62,181 bases of DNA from Sediminibacterium ginsengisoli (lineage in GTDB: Bacteria > Bacteroidota > Bacteroidia > Chitinophagales > Chitinophagaceae), in NCBI GenBank assembly GCA_945901845.1, contig CAMDLR010000012.1, forward strand, positions 1 to 62,181, written 5' to 3'. The notes under the pieces are model-generated. The model made no database searches. It saw only the letters and a program-made list of their open reading frames with translations, and was not told where the DNA came from. The position numbers were made by a program, and so were the translations under genes. The stretch's first letter is position 1; every line of letters begins with the position of its first letter. This document shows, in pieces, positions 54,121 to 62,181 of this stretch.

Positions 54121-54801
54121 ATGTTAAAAATTGATATTTTATCGGTACTGCCTGAATTATTGGAAGGTCCTTTTGCGCACAGTATTATAAAACGTGCACA
54201 GGAAAAAGGACTGTTACAAGTAAACGTGCATAGCCTACGTAAGTGGGCCATTAATAAACATGGCCAAATAGATGACTATCAGTATGGCGGTGGTGCAGGC
54301 ATGGTTATTGTATGCGAAACACTTGCCAACGCCATTGACGAATTGCAAGCACCTGCACCTTACGATGAAATTATTTTTATGACACCCGATGGTGTTAGGT
54401 TTAACCAAAGTGCCGCCAATCAATTATCAATGAAAGGCAATATTTTAATTATTTGCGGTCACTACAAAGGCATCGATGAACGTATCAGAAAACAGTACGT
54501 TACACAGGAAATTTCTATTGGTGATTATGTACTTAGTGGTGGAGAACTAGCAGCAGCAGTAGTTGTAGACGCAGTAGGCCGTTTAATTCCAGGGGTTTTA
54601 AATGACGAAACTTCGGCCCTCACCGATTCTTTTCAAGATAATTTATTAGCACCACCGGTATATACCAGACCTTCAGAATTTAGAGGTGATAAAGTGCCAG
54701 ATATTCTCTTACAAGGTGATCCTAAAAAAGTAGAAGCCTGGAGATACGAACAATCGGTGCAGCGTACAAAAGCACGCCGCCCCGATTTGTTAGATGAATA
54801 A
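54121..54801 (+). CDS. trmD: tRNA (guanine-37-N1)-methyltransferase
   Basis: 226 residues; it methylates G37 of tRNAs with a G at position 36 and so prevents +1 frameshifting. The trefoil-knot SAM site is seen in MTPDGVRFNQ, ICGHYKGIDERIR and ISIGDYVLSGGELAAAVVVDAVGRLIPGVL. The N terminus has the family's DILSVLPELLEGP and YGGGAGMV. It lies apart from rpsP and rimM, its usual partners, which sit about 8 kb away on the opposite strand. It ends 16 bp from the convergent beta-propeller gene. Confidence 0.97.
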   Translation: MLKIDILSVLPELLEGPFAHSIIKRAQEKGLLQVNVHSLRKWAINKHGQIDDYQYGGGAGMVIVCETLANAIDELQAPAPYDEIIFMTPDGVRFNQSAANQLSMKGNILIICGHYKGIDERIRKQYVTQEISIGDYVLSGGELAAAVVVDAVGRLIPGVLNDETSALTDSFQDNLLAPPVYTRPSEFRGDKVPDILLQGDPKKVEAWRYEQSVQRTKARRPDLLDE

Positions 54802-54817
54802 TTTAATTTTTTTTTAT

Positions 54818-57800
54818 TTATTTGATGCCAATTACTGGCACCATTTTTTCGTGAATCATTTGATTGAGTGCTTTAAGATCAGAAGCCATCACTGCTTTTA
54901 AACTGTTTAAAGCGGTATCTGACTGCGCAGCTAAATCTGCAAATGCTTCTTTAGCTTGTTTGCTTGGCGCTGTTTGACCACTTGCCACCACATTAAAGAG
55001 TCCTGCAATTTTATCATTTAATCGAATTGGATAATTGAGTACGTCTTGACCACTTTTTGCTTTTGTTTGGTACAAAGTTTCTTCGATACCAGTTATTTTT
55101 TTAACCACCGAATCAGCAAAGGCTTTTAATTCTTTTTGTCCATCTAATTTTCCAGTAAACTCATTTACTTGGGTACGCACAGCTCTAATATCTTTAATTG
55201 CTTTTTGAATTTCAGAGAACTTATCACGCACACTTAATAAGAAGGCAGTTTGATCATCAAGGTCTGCTTCTGTCGCTGCATAATTAGGGTTGGGCTTAAT
55301 TACAAATGGAACCAGCACCGTATCTTTTTGGAATACAAAACGAGCAGTATATTTTCCAGGAGCCGCTTTAACGTTACCAACGCCACCATTCCATAAAATT
55401 AATCCGTCTAGGCGCTCTGCTGCAGGATAATTCATATCCCATTCAAACTGATTGATACCTTCCGTAAATTCAATTTTATCTTGAGGGTCTTTTGCGCTTT
55501 TACTAAACGTTCTAATCACTTTATTTTTCTTGTCTAACACCGCAACAGAAAATTTACTACTGTCGGTTACACCTTTTAAATAGTAATGTATTACAGATCC
55601 AAGTGCTGGATTGGCGCCCATATTGGCTGCCATACCACCACCAAAGCCACCACGTCTTCTACCACCACCTTCCGATCTTACCACCGGATTGGCATCAAAA
55701 ACATGGATATTTTTAGCATAATTAGCTACTTGGTGTTGTTGAACAAGGCCTAAATCATCAATGATCCAGAATGCTCTACCCTGGGTAGCCACAATCAAAT
55801 CATTTTCTTTGATGGTTAAATCGGTGATAGGTGTTTCAGGTAAATTAAGCTGAAACTTTTTCCAATTGGCACCATCATCAAAAGAAATATACATACCAAA
55901 CTCGGTACCTGCATATAATAAACCGGCACGCTTATGATCGGCACGAAGAGCTCTTGTAAAATGCATTGGGTCGATACCTGCTGTAATTTTTTTCCAAGTT
56001 TTACCGTAGTCTTCTGTTTTAAAAATATACGGTGCGTAATCGTCTAGCTTGTATTTCGTACCCACAAAATAAGCAGTACCTTTTTTAAACGGATCTGTTT
56101 CGATACAGTTCCACATCATTTGCTTTCCTGCTTCCCCCGGTGTTACATTCTCCCAATTTTTTCCGCCGTCTTTACTTACGTGAATAAGTCCATCATCACT
56201 ACCTGTCCATAATAAATCTTTTTCCAACACCGACTCTGCAGCTGTAAAAATGGTACAATAATATTCTACTGATGTATTGTCTTTGGTGATGGGACCACCA
56301 CTTGGTCCTTGCTTCGTTTTATCGTTGGTGGTTAAATCTGGACTAATCATATCCCAAGATTTTCCTTCATTTTCTGTGGCAAATAAATGGTTACCCGCCG
56401 TGTATAATTTTTTAGGATTGTGCGGACTAAAAAATATAGGGAAGTTCCATTGGAATCTATATTTTAACACGTCAGCCCCTGCTCCCATTGGATTATCAGG
56501 CCACACATTGATGGCTCTGTTTTCTCCGGTGCGGTGATCCAGACGAGACAAATAGCCGCCATAATTACCACCATACACCACGTCTGGGTTTAAAGGATCT
56601 GCAACTACAAATCCACTCTCTGCACCCGCTGTAGATTCCCAATCTTTATCGGAAATACCAGCGCCAGATGTTCTACTTTTTATTCTGATGGTAGAATTAT
56701 CTTGCTGCGCACCAAGTATGCGGTACGGATATGAATTATCAGTACTCACTCTATAAATTTGAGCAGTTGGTTGGTTGTTTTCGGTACTCCAATTGTTACC
56801 GCCGTCAAAACTAACTTGCGCACCACCATCATCAGCTACAATCATACGGCTTGGATTTTTTGGATCAATCCATAAATCGTGGTGATCGCCATGCTGTGTG
56901 TTTACGCCCGAAAATGTTCGGCCGCCATCGTTACTACGCATAAAATTTACATTGAGCGCATACACTAAATTTTCGTTGGTAGGTGACACAAATACTTTAC
57001 TATAATACCATGCACGCTGGCGAATATTATTATCGCTACTGGTTAATGTCCAAGTTGCGCCAGCGTCATTACTTACAAACATACCACCTGCCGCATTTTC
57101 TACAATCGTATACAATTTATCGGTATTAGAAGGCGCTACTGCAACGCCTACGATACCCCAAACACCTTTAGGAAGGCCTTTGTTTTGCGATATATTTACC
57201 CAAGTATCACCACCATCGGTACTCTTGTATAAACCTGATCCTTCACCACCACTTTCCATGCTATGTGGTGTTCTTTGCACACGCCACATACCCGCATATA
57301 GTACAGATGGGTTACCTGGGTCCATCACTAAATCGGAACAACCCGTTTGGTTGTTTACAAATAAAGCTTGCTTCCACGTTTTACCACCATCGGTGGTTTT
57401 ATAAACACCACGCTCAGGGTTTGGTCCAAATAAATGACCCACCACTGCTGCCCAAACCGTGTTTGGATCACGCGGGTGTACAATCACTCTAATAATATGA
57501 CGGCCTTCTTTTAAACCAATATTGGTAAATGTTTTTCCGCCATCATTTGAACGCCACATACCACCCAAACCCTCTGCCACATTACCTCTCATGGTATTCT
57601 CACCTTCTCCTACATAGATTATATTTTCGTCGGAAGGTGCTACTGCAATAGCGCCAATATTTCCGCCAATTTTTTTATCACTCAAATTTTTCCAGTTACT
57701 ACCACCATCAACGGTTTTCCATAAACCACCACCGGTAGCCCCAAAATAAAAGGTATTGTTATTTACATAACTGCCAGCTACAGCAGCACTTCTACCACCT

Positions 57801-57982
57801 CTAAAAGGTCCAACTAATCTATATTTTACTTCTGAAAATAAAATAGAGTCTGGACTTTGCGTAGTTGCAACAGGGCTTGTAACAGCCGCTTTTTTTGTCG
57901 TGGATTTTTGGGCAATCACCGCTGTTGTGGTACTAAAACCTATCAGCAAAATGGCCGCTAATACAAAATGTAGTTTTTTCAT
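54818..57982 (-). CDS. Secreted beta-propeller protein (sortilin/BNR-repeat glycosyl-hydrolase-like)
   Basis: 1054 residues with a signal peptide (residues 1-24). The body is two beta-propellers made of BNR/sortilin-type repeats with the Asp-box SxDxGxxW: SNDGGKTF, TTDGGKTWKQ, STDGGDTWVN, SNDAGATWTL, SNDGGRTF, FDGGNNW, SKDGGKNWEN, TEDYGKTWKK and FDDGANWKK. The sequence GPFRGGRSAAVAG at the start is typical of this VPS10-like family of Bacteroidota. A Gly/Arg-rich linker (GGGRRRGGFGGG, about residue 790) leads to a helical C-terminal domain. No catalytic site can be assigned; carbohydrate or protein binding at the surface is likely. There is no type IX sorting domain. Gene start and 13 bp of leader precede a box shared with 39073-39088. 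Confidence 0.9.
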   Translation of the reverse strand: MKKLHFVLAAILLIGFSTTTAVIAQKSTTKKAAVTSPVATTQSPDSILFSEVKYRLVGPFRGGRSAAVAGSYVNNNTFYFGATGGGLWKTVDGGSNWKNLSDKKIGGNIGAIAVAPSDENIIYVGEGENTMRGNVAEGLGGMWRSNDGGKTFTNIGLKEGRHIIRVIVHPRDPNTVWAAVVGHLFGPNPERGVYKTTDGGKTWKQALFVNNQTGCSDLVMDPGNPSVLYAGMWRVQRTPHSMESGGEGSGLYKSTDGGDTWVNISQNKGLPKGVWGIVGVAVAPSNTDKLYTIVENAAGGMFVSNDAGATWTLTSSDNNIRQRAWYYSKVFVSPTNENLVYALNVNFMRSNDGGRTFSGVNTQHGDHHDLWIDPKNPSRMIVADDGGAQVSFDGGNNWSTENNQPTAQIYRVSTDNSYPYRILGAQQDNSTIRIKSRTSGAGISDKDWESTAGAESGFVVADPLNPDVVYGGNYGGYLSRLDHRTGENRAINVWPDNPMGAGADVLKYRFQWNFPIFFSPHNPKKLYTAGNHLFATENEGKSWDMISPDLTTNDKTKQGPSGGPITKDNTSVEYYCTIFTAAESVLEKDLLWTGSDDGLIHVSKDGGKNWENVTPGEAGKQMMWNCIETDPFKKGTAYFVGTKYKLDDYAPYIFKTEDYGKTWKKITAGIDPMHFTRALRADHKRAGLLYAGTEFGMYISFDDGANWKKFQLNLPETPITDLTIKENDLIVATQGRAFWIIDDLGLVQQHQVANYAKNIHVFDANPVVRSEGGGRRRGGFGGGMAANMGANPALGSVIHYYLKGVTDSSKFSVAVLDKKNKVIRTFSKSAKDPQDKIEFTEGINQFEWDMNYPAAERLDGLILWNGGVGNVKAAPGKYTARFVFQKDTVLVPFVIKPNPNYAATEADLDDQTAFLLSVRDKFSEIQKAIKDIRAVRTQVNEFTGKLDGQKELKAFADSVVKKITGIEETLYQTKAKSGQDVLNYPIRLNDKIAGLFNVVASGQTAPSKQAKEAFADLAAQSDTALNSLKAVMASDLKALNQMIHEKMVPVIGIK

Positions 57983-57997
57983 ATACGTTTAAATTGG

Positions 57998-58017
57998 ATG
58001 AGTAATTTACTACTCAT
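57998..58017. promoter_or_regulatory. Inverted repeat between the beta-propeller gene and ade
   Basis: Two 7-bp arms, ATGAGTA and TACTCAT, flank a 6-base spacer. The left 15 bp (57998-58012) belong to the box shared with 39073-39088. It lies 15 bp upstream of the beta-propeller gene start and is a candidate operator for it or for the divergent ade gene. Confidence 0.4.
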
Positions 58018-58070
58018 TTTCCTTACCAAAAAATTGAATTGAGTAAGGATTAAAGCTTAGGCTTCTATTG

Positions 58071-58078
58071 TACCTTAG
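58071..58078 (+). promoter_or_regulatory. -7-like box TACCTTAG of ade
   Basis: One mismatch to TAnnTTTG, 7 nt before the ATG at 58086. It speaks against an in-frame TTG start at 58068, which would lie before the box. Confidence 0.35.
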
Positions 58079-58085
58079 TGCCCTC

Positions 58086-59753
58086 ATGAGCAGTACCCAA
58101 CCCTATTCCATTACCGGCAACCTAGTAGACATCCCTAATAAGCAGATCTACGGGGCAACCCTTTGGATCGAAGACGGCCATATCAAGCGTATTGAGGCTA
58201 GTAGTGAACCTATTAACCCAGCGCTGCCCTATATCATGCCCGGATTTATTGATAGTCATGTGCATATAGAAAGTAGCATGCTCGTGCCTTCCGAATTTGC
58301 CAGACTCGCGGTTCTCCATGGAACCATTGGGACCATTAGCGACCCGCACGAAATTGCCAATGTTTGTGGGGTAGCTGGCGTGGAGTTCATGATTGAAAAT
58401 GGAAAGCAAACCCCCTTTAAATTTTTCTTTGGCGCACCAAGTTGTGTGCCTGCTACTATTTTTGAAACGGCTGGTGCCGAGGTGAATGAAAATGAAGTGG
58501 ACGCATTACTATCAAGACCGGAAATTTATTATTTATCTGAAATGATGAATTTTCCGGGCGTACTACATAGCGATCCGGTAGTGATGGCAAAAATAAAATC
58601 GGCACAAAAACACAATAAGCCAGTAGATGGTCATGCACCCGGATTAAGTGGCGAGGCTGCAAAAAAATATATTGATGCCGGTATCAGTACCGATCATGAA
58701 TGTTTTACCATCGAAGAAGCTTTAGAAAAATTAGAATACGGTATGCACATTTTAATTAGAGAAGGAAGTGCTGCCAAAAATTTTGAAGCCCTCTATTCAA
58801 TTATTGATACGCATACAAACAAAGTGATGTTATGCAGTGATGACAAACATCCAGATAGTTTAGCTGCAGGTCATATCAATACCATTTGCGCAAGAGCGGT
58901 AGCAAAAGGACTTGATCTTTTTAATATTTTGCAAACCGCATGTATCAATCCAGTAAAGCATTACAAGCTTCCAGTAGGTTTATTAAACCCGGCTGATCCC
59001 GCCGATTTTATTTTGGTAAAAGACCTTGTACATTTTGAAGTAAGTAGTACGTATATTAACGGCGAATTAGTTGCTGAGAATGGCATTTCAAAAATTAATA
59101 GTGTCCCCATAACTGCTATTAATAATTTTGATTGCAAAAAAATTAAACCTGCAATATTAGTAGTTCCAGAAAATGAGTACCCCAATAAAAACGGTCTTAT
59201 TCCTGTTATTGAAGCGCTCGATGGGCAACTCATTACGAACAAATTAATGCTTAGCGGCACTTTACAAAATGGCAACTGGGTAACGGATACCACAAATGAT
59301 ATTTTAAAAATAGTAGTAGTCAATAGATACCATCCGGCTCCCATTGCAAAAGCATTTATCAAAAATTTTGGTTGTACAAAAGGCGCTATTGCATCGAGTG
59401 TAGCACACGATAGCCATAACATTGTTGCGGTGGGTGTAGATGATGAAAGTATTACAGCTGCCATCAATTTGGTGATTGAAGCAGGAGGTGGTGTGAGTGT
59501 CTTTACTGGAGCAATGGAAACAGATTCGAGCAAAGTACTACCACTTCCGGTAGCGGGTTTAATGAGCGCCGCCGATGGCTTTGAAGTTGCCGCTATGTAT
59601 ACCGAAATAGACTTAGAAGCCAAAGCCCTAGGATCCTTACTAGTGGCGCCTTTTATGACACTTAGTTTTATGGCATTACTGGTGATTCCACATTTAAAAC
59701 TGAGCGATAAAGGCCTATTTAATGGCGACGATTTTAATTTTGACATATTTTAA
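58086..59753 (+). CDS. ade: Adenine deaminase
   Basis: 555 residues, the usual length. It turns adenine into hypoxanthine and ammonia for purine salvage. Metal-site motifs are [52 protein letters not shown] and [12 protein letters not shown], in the order seen in AdeC-type enzymes. The C-terminal domain ([23 protein letters not shown]) is also typical. The upstream TTG frame is rejected because of the promoter box and the poor fit of its extra six residues. upp follows after 21 bp, so both salvage genes lie together, though upp has its own promoter box. Confidence 0.95.
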   Translation: MSSTQPYSITGNLVDIPNKQIYGATLWIEDGHIKRIEASSEPINPALPYIMPGFIDSHVHIESSMLVPSEFARLAVLHGTIGTISDPHEIANVCGVAGVEFMIENGKQTPFKFFFGAPSCVPATIFETAGAEVNENEVDALLSRPEIYYLSEMMNFPGVLHSDPVVMAKIKSAQKHNKPVDGHAPGLSGEAAKKYIDAGISTDHECFTIEEALEKLEYGMHILIREGSAAKNFEALYSIIDTHTNKVMLCSDDKHPDSLAAGHINTICARAVAKGLDLFNILQTACINPVKHYKLPVGLLNPADPADFILVKDLVHFEVSSTYINGELVAENGISKINSVPITAINNFDCKKIKPAILVVPENEYPNKNGLIPVIEALDGQLITNKLMLSGTLQNGNWVTDTTNDILKIVVVNRYHPAPIAKAFIKNFGCTKGAIASSVAHDSHNIVAVGVDDESITAAINLVIEAGGGVSVFTGAMETDSSKVLPLPVAGLMSAADGFEVAAMYTEIDLEAKALGSLLVAPFMTLSFMALLVIPHLKLSDKGLFNGDDFNFDIF

Positions 59754-59762
59754 GCTTTCAAA

Positions 59763-59770
59763 TACCTTTG
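59763..59770 (+). promoter_or_regulatory. -7 box TACCTTTG of upp
   Basis: Exact TAnnTTTG match ending 4 nt before the ATG at 59775, right after the ade stop. It suggests a separate leaderless upp transcript in addition to read-through from ade. Confidence 0.5.
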
Positions 59771-59774
59771 ACCC

Positions 59775-60428
59775 ATGGTAGTAAATTTAAGTGCAGCACA
59801 TAGTTTGGTAAGCAATTGGATTGCTGAATTAAGAGATGTCAACGTACAAAACGACCGCATGCGTTTTAGAAGAAACCTAGAACGTATTGGAGAAATTGCT
59901 GCCTACGAAATCAGTAAAGAACTACCATCTATAGTAGTAGAAACAAAAACACCCCTTGGTACGCACCAGAGCAAAGTGCTTGCACAGCAACCCGTGCTTG
60001 CAACAATTTTAAGAGCTGGCCTTCCCATGCATAATGGCCTACTTAATTATTTTGATAAGGCAGACAACTCTTTTATTTCGGCATACCGCAAACACCACCC
60101 GGATGGTAGTTTCGAAATTTGTTTAGAATACATGAGTTGCCCCTCACTTGATAACCGCATTGTTATTATTGCAGACCCTATGCTTGCAACAGGCGCTTCC
60201 ATTATTAAAACCATTGAGCACATGAAAAGCGAAGGCAACCCTGCAGCTTTTTATGTGGTAGTAGCCATTGCCAGTTCCGTTGGTATTGCAGCCATCGAAG
60301 CTGCCTGTGGTACAAATGTTAAAATTTGGTGCGGCGATATTGATGATGAGCTTACTGCAAAGGGATACATTGTTCCAGGGCTTGGCGACGCAGGCGATTT
60401 AGCATTTGGCACCAAAAGTCAGGCCTAA
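59775..60428 (+). CDS. upp: Uracil phosphoribosyltransferase
   Basis: 217 residues. It makes UMP from uracil and PRPP. The PRPP-binding loop is DPMLATGASIIKTIEHMKSEG; the uracil-binding end is YIVPGLGDAGDLAFG. The N-terminal half (RMRFRRNLERIGEIAAYEISKELP ... ILRAGLPMHNGLLNYFDKADN) is typical for the bacterial enzyme. It follows ade by 21 bp. Confidence 0.95.
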   Translation: MVVNLSAAHSLVSNWIAELRDVNVQNDRMRFRRNLERIGEIAAYEISKELPSIVVETKTPLGTHQSKVLAQQPVLATILRAGLPMHNGLLNYFDKADNSFISAYRKHHPDGSFEICLEYMSCPSLDNRIVIIADPMLATGASIIKTIEHMKSEGNPAAFYVVVAIASSVGIAAIEAACGTNVKIWCGDIDDELTAKGYIVPGLGDAGDLAFGTKSQA

Positions 60429-60460
60429 GAATTAATTGTTTACGTTAACTTGCAGATACA

Positions 60461-61474
60461 TTGCGGTACGTAATTTTCATATCAATTGTTTGTTGTTCCT
60501 GTTTTTCGCTTACCTCCGTAAGCGCGCAGGATCCCCATTTTTCGCAATTTTTTGCATCACCACTTACCATCAACCCAGCATTCACTGGAAAATTTGATGG
60601 GAATTATAGAATTGCATCCAACCACCGTAACCAGTGGCCAACCATTAATAACGCATTTATAACCACTACTGGATCATTTGATGCCAAACTGTTGCAAAAA
60701 AGTTTGAACGAAAATGATAGTTGGGGCATTGGCTTTACAGGTTATTCCGACAACCATGCAAATGGTGCACTAAAATTTAATTACGCCAGTTTTTCTACCG
60801 CTTACCACAAAGGTGTTGATGAAGACAACAATACACAAATTGGTTTTGGCTTTCAAATAACGCAGGCGAATATGCTGGTGAATACCAATCAAATTAAATT
60901 TGAAGACCAATTAACAAACGCTGGCTTTACAGGTATCACTACCGAATTATTTAGCGCTCCATCGCTTACTGCAAATTATACAACAGTTAATGCGGGGCTA
61001 TTACTCAACGGAACTATAGGCGAACAAAATAATTATTACATAGGGCTTAGTATGTACCACCTGAATAGACCTAAACAATCATTTTTAGGCGCCAATTATA
61101 GTGTAAGTCCACGTTTTACGGTACATGGAGGTGGTTATTTTTATATGGGAACTAATGCCACCCTGCATGTTAGCGCTATTCACCAAATGCAAGGCGGTAC
61201 GCAAGAAACCATTATGGGTGGTGCACTACAAATAAGTAGCGATCCAGAAAATGACCGAGCTCCTAGTATTTATATTGGCAGCTGGATGCGTTTAAAAGAC
61301 GCCATCATCCCTTATGTAGGGATCGAATTCAATGATTTTAGAATTGGTGCTACCTATGACATCAATAATAGCTTATTAAAAACGGCATCTCAAAAAATGG
61401 GGGGCATCGAATTTTCACTTATTTATACCAGAAGACCCAGAACAGATAAACCCATTATTTGTCCGAAGTTTTAA
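60461..61474 (+). CDS. PorP/SprF-family type IX secretion outer-membrane protein (TTG start)
   Basis: 337 residues. The signal peptide ends in SVSAQ, and the mature protein begins DPHFSQFFASPLTINPAFTGKFDGNYR, the hallmark of the PorP/SprF family. The rest is a beta-barrel of alternating strands. Family members dock at the type IX secretion machinery in the outer membrane and are often paired with a particular surface protein or adhesin. No such cargo is adjacent here. The only start that keeps the signal peptide is the TTG at 60461, 32 bp after upp; no ATG is present upstream in frame. Confidence 0.9.
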   Translation: MRYVIFISIVCCSCFSLTSVSAQDPHFSQFFASPLTINPAFTGKFDGNYRIASNHRNQWPTINNAFITTTGSFDAKLLQKSLNENDSWGIGFTGYSDNHANGALKFNYASFSTAYHKGVDEDNNTQIGFGFQITQANMLVNTNQIKFEDQLTNAGFTGITTELFSAPSLTANYTTVNAGLLLNGTIGEQNNYYIGLSMYHLNRPKQSFLGANYSVSPRFTVHGGGYFYMGTNATLHVSAIHQMQGGTQETIMGGALQISSDPENDRAPSIYIGSWMRLKDAIIPYVGIEFNDFRIGATYDINNSLLKTASQKMGGIEFSLIYTRRPRTDKPIICPKF

Positions 61475-61509
61475 TTGTAGTTGGTTAACTTTACAATAAA
61501 CAATCTCTA

Positions 61510-62181
61510 TTGCTTAAAGACCTTATCATAGCATTTGTTTCCTACATTAAAGCCCACCAGTTTATCGTAAAACATAAACTCTGGAAATGGATTTTAATTC
61601 CAGGTATTATCTATACCGTACTCTTTTTTGTGGCACTCAATTTATTTACCAGCACGGCAAGTGATTTTATTGTTTGGATGACATTAAAATCGGGTCTAAA
61701 AGCCTGGATGGATAGCCTTACCAACAGTTTTGCCGGATTTTTATTTGTGGTGGGTAGCACCCTGGTTTGGTTCATGATTTTACTTTTTTACTTCTCGCTA
61801 TTCAAATATTTATTTTTAATTGTAGGCGCTCCACTATTTGCATATTTATCTGAAAAAACAGCTAACATTTTAGAAGGGAAAGAATACCCATTTGTATTTA
61901 AAACCTTTATTAAGCAGGCCATAAGAGGCATGTATATCGCAGTAAGAAACAGTTTATGGCAAACCGTATACCTACTTACCATTTTAATTATTTGCCTCAT
62001 TCCAATTGTTGGTTGGTTTACGCCTTTTATGGTGCTACTTATTGAATGTTATTACTTAGGATTTTCTATGCTCGATTATAGTATGGAAAGAAAAAATAAA
62101 ACAGCACAAGAAAGCATCTTTTTTATAGGTAGCAATAAAGGCCTTGCCATTGGCAATGGAATTATATTTTATATGCTTCAT
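61510..62181 (+). CDS. EI24/CysZ-like membrane protein, cut by the right window edge
   Basis: At least 224 residues, still open at 62181. The start is probably the TTG at 61510 (LLKDLIIAFVSYIKAHQFIVKHKLWKWILIPGIIYTVLFF). There are three or four membrane segments: about residues 28-48, 76-115 and 160-190. The stretch FKYLFLIVGAPLFAYLSEKTANILEGKEYPF and the later IPIVGWFTPFMVLLIECYYLGFSMLDYSMER fit the EI24 (etoposide-induced 2.4 / CysZ-like) family. CysZ itself takes up sulphate; most EI24 proteins of Bacteroidota have no known role. It follows the PorP/SprF gene after 35 bp. Confidence 0.8.
   Translation, partial: MLKDLIIAFVSYIKAHQFIVKHKLWKWILIPGIIYTVLFFVALNLFTSTASDFIVWMTLKSGLKAWMDSLTNSFAGFLFVVGSTLVWFMILLFYFSLFKYLFLIVGAPLFAYLSEKTANILEGKEYPFVFKTFIKQAIRGMYIAVRNSLWQTVYLLTILIICLIPIVGWFTPFMVLLIECYYLGFSMLDYSMERKNKTAQESIFFIGSNKGLAIGNGIIFYMLH

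Noticed and set aside
58961..59746. 261-codon minus-strand frame inside ade
   Set aside because: Shadow of the well-supported adenine deaminase; no start context and no family features.

Overview
The window is a stretch of chromosome from a member of the Bacteroidota, most likely a Chitinophaga-type organism (order inferred, not proven). Pointers: a secreted protease with a C-terminal type IX secretion sorting domain, a PorP/SprF-family outer-membrane protein, a 14-gene complex I operon with a short NuoG, almost no Shine-Dalgarno sequences, and repeated TAnnTTTG boxes, the -7 element of Bacteroidota promoters. There is no rRNA, CRISPR array, insertion sequence or prophage. No gene-free stretch exceeds about 300 bases.

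Layout. 1-1700: a visibly AT-richer segment with a gene tail cut by the window edge and two convergent membrane-anchored proteins, both with the zinc-ligand pattern of M15-type peptidoglycan peptidases; it lies on the 3' side of a tRNA-Ser(GGA) gene (1904-1988) and looks like the edge of a variable region. 2044-9340: TatD-type hydrolase, polysaccharide deacetylase, then gltX, a stand-alone B12-binding mutase subunit, a crotonase, fumC, and an exported amidohydrolase. 9362-16291: AraC-type regulator, gyrB, a small DUF5679-like protein and mfd. 16430-22836: lipoprotein, large subtilisin-like type IX cargo, carboxypeptidase-regulatory-like protein and a MacB-type permease.

22943-35950: complete nuoA-N operon on the minus strand (proton-pumping NADH:quinone oxidoreductase), with its own promoter and an upstream terminator that separates it from a three-gene unit (small membrane protein, PstS-like lipoprotein, TPR protein; 36056-39052). 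39243-44134: RNA-function cluster (hisS, rlmN, two pseudouridine synthases). 44137-47956: ffh, rpsP, rimM and dinB on the minus strand. 48238-54801: START-like protein, LptF/LptG-type permease, exported superoxide dismutase, OsmC protein, CDF transporter, M20 peptidase, S4 protein, trmD. 54818-62181: large beta-propeller (sortilin/BNR) protein, then adenine deaminase and uracil phosphoribosyltransferase (base salvage), PorP/SprF protein and a truncated EI24-type membrane protein.

Most of the window is conserved housekeeping sequence, and I saw no clear undescribed multi-gene system. The most interesting signals are: many genes whose -7 box ends only 4-5 nt before the start codon, implying leaderless transcripts; intergenic sequence words shared between unlinked housekeeping promoters; the two M15-like proteins beside the tRNA; a small protein that appears to be a zinc ribbon stripped of its cysteines; and a short NuoG with an unusual pair of CxxC motifs.
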